In this document: positions 1 through 58,904 of the stretch, piece by piece | How the letters are laid out: each line of letters begins with the position of its first letter | Position numbering within the stretch: the first letter of the stretch is position 1 | Assembly (NCBI GenBank): GCA_029204225.1 | Contig: MU833258.1 | Location: forward strand, 1-58,904 | DNA: 58,904 nt | DNA from: Diphasiastrum complanatum | Taxonomy: Eukaryota; Streptophyta; Lycopodiopsida; Lycopodiales; Lycopodiaceae | Direction of reading: 5' to 3' | Made by a program: the position numbers and the translations under genes | Notes under the pieces: generated by a model | Seen by the model: only the letters and a program-made list of their open reading frames with translations | Told to the model about the DNA's origin: nothing | The model's database searches: none

Positions 1-354
1 TTGAGCAATAGTTTTCAATGAAACACTTTTTAAGGTTAATGAACTTTAGAAAACGAATGCCAAATATTGAATTTTTCTTTATGTGTGTTATTACTGGTAT
101 TGAATGCTATATGTATGTAACTTGACCAGGTCTTTTGAAGGGTTGGAATGTCCTGTTTATGTAACTAAGGCATTCCTTAAAAACGATGTATTTGGGCTGT
201 TAGATTTTTAAGTTCCTTTTAGTGTTATTAAGAGCTAAGTCACTAGATCTCAATCTCAGCCTTGCAAATGTACTTTCTGCTGCGTTGCATTTTCTCTCAA
301 TTTTTAAAGTTATGAACAACTACTAGCTTAATCGGTGTTTTCGTTTTATAACAG
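1..354 (+). other. Callose synthase intron (3' part), AT-rich
   Basis: AT-rich sequence ending in the acceptor AACAG at 350-354. I see no exon, RNA gene or transposon motif in it. Confidence 0.6.
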
Positions 355-58189
<57,835 letters not shown>

Positions 58190-58904
58190 GTAAGTCTCGT
58201 TCATTGTTCCTTAAAGCCATCAAATGTCTCTTATTTTCTTAAACTTGCAAATGTCATTAGCCTTTCACAAATTTTTCAACATGCACCCATCTTTCTTACT
58301 TGTTATCTCTTAACTACTTTTGGTATAGTTGTTTATAGTGATTTTTCTTGTTGATGCATTATTCTCTAAAATTGTCAAATCAAGGGTTTTATTTTTACGT
58401 TATGTCTTGCCAGTTACTAAGAGCCACACTTTTTGAATTTAGTTTAAAAGAATATGGGATATTGATTTTTCAATAGATCAGAAGCACTAATATTTTACTT
58501 AGAAGTTGTGATGAAGCAAGTATGTTGTAATTATTATCTAGATTGATTTTATTTGATTCAATTATCTACAAGGATGCTGCATATAGACCTGCTATTCATA
58601 TTCATTCATCTTCAATATTGTGTCATTTGTAGATATTGATGCTACCTTCCCCTTCTCCTTCTATGCATGTTGCAGTTCCCATCTCCTCATCAAATCGTAT
58701 TCTTCCCAATAGTGAAATTATTGTAGCTCTCCCCTTGACTCAGCCACTCTAGAAACATCTTTTTCTCCATACACCTTGGTCGGTCTTCTTTGTGAAGTCA
58801 ACTTCGTATATTCAAATATCCTAACAATCATAGAGAAAGACTTGCCTCTCATGACTCACTACTTCTAGCTGTGCAATCGTATGTCCAGACTTGTCTTCCA
58901 TCAA
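58190..58904 (+). other. Start of intron 19
   Basis: Begins GTAAGT. AT-rich, no exon or transposon recognised before the window ends. Confidence 0.6.

Overview
The window is plant nuclear DNA. Its only host gene is an internal part of one callose synthase (1,3-beta-glucan synthase, GT48 family) of the many-exon GSL8/GSL10 (CalS9/CalS10) clade, on the + strand. I place 19 exons between 355 and 58189, about 2.25 kb of coding sequence spread over 58 kb. Every splice phase is compatible from exon to exon once two extra homopolymer bases in exon 1 are set aside. The N-terminal half and the last C-terminal exons lie outside the window. Very large transposon-packed introns and long (CT)n tracts point to a plant with a big genome, perhaps a fern or another non-flowering vascular plant; the species cannot be fixed from this sequence.

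Layout: exon 1 (355-517); intron 1 (5.4 kb) with a BED-finger/AT-hook DNA transposon; exons 2-5 (5936-7148); intron 5 (3 kb); exons 6-7 (10143-10493); intron 7 (20.3 kb) with a solo LTR, an RT-less LINE, two Copia elements, Ty3/gypsy gag remnants and several LTRs; exons 8-9 (30792-31208); intron 9 (18.3 kb), mostly an array of APE-type LINE copies joined at CT-rich tails; exons 10-18 (49486-53767); intron 18 (4.3 kb) with Ty3/gypsy pol remnants; exon 19 (58070-58189).

The most striking observation is rearrangement inside the transposons. In three places (about 17219-24567, 26869-27988 and 43770-46222) one clean inversion explains the order and strand of the pieces: reversing it in thought makes two Copia elements, one Ty3/gypsy gag-protease region and one LINE each collinear again. 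A fourth case (34685-35608) looks like a classical 5' inversion of a LINE. The LINE copies sit head-to-tail on each other's CT tails, which suggests insertion preference for a (CT)n/(TTTC)n target or for their own tails. None of the transposon genes looks intact. The callose synthase appears expressible only if the large introns are spliced out and the exon 1 frameshifts are sequencing errors.
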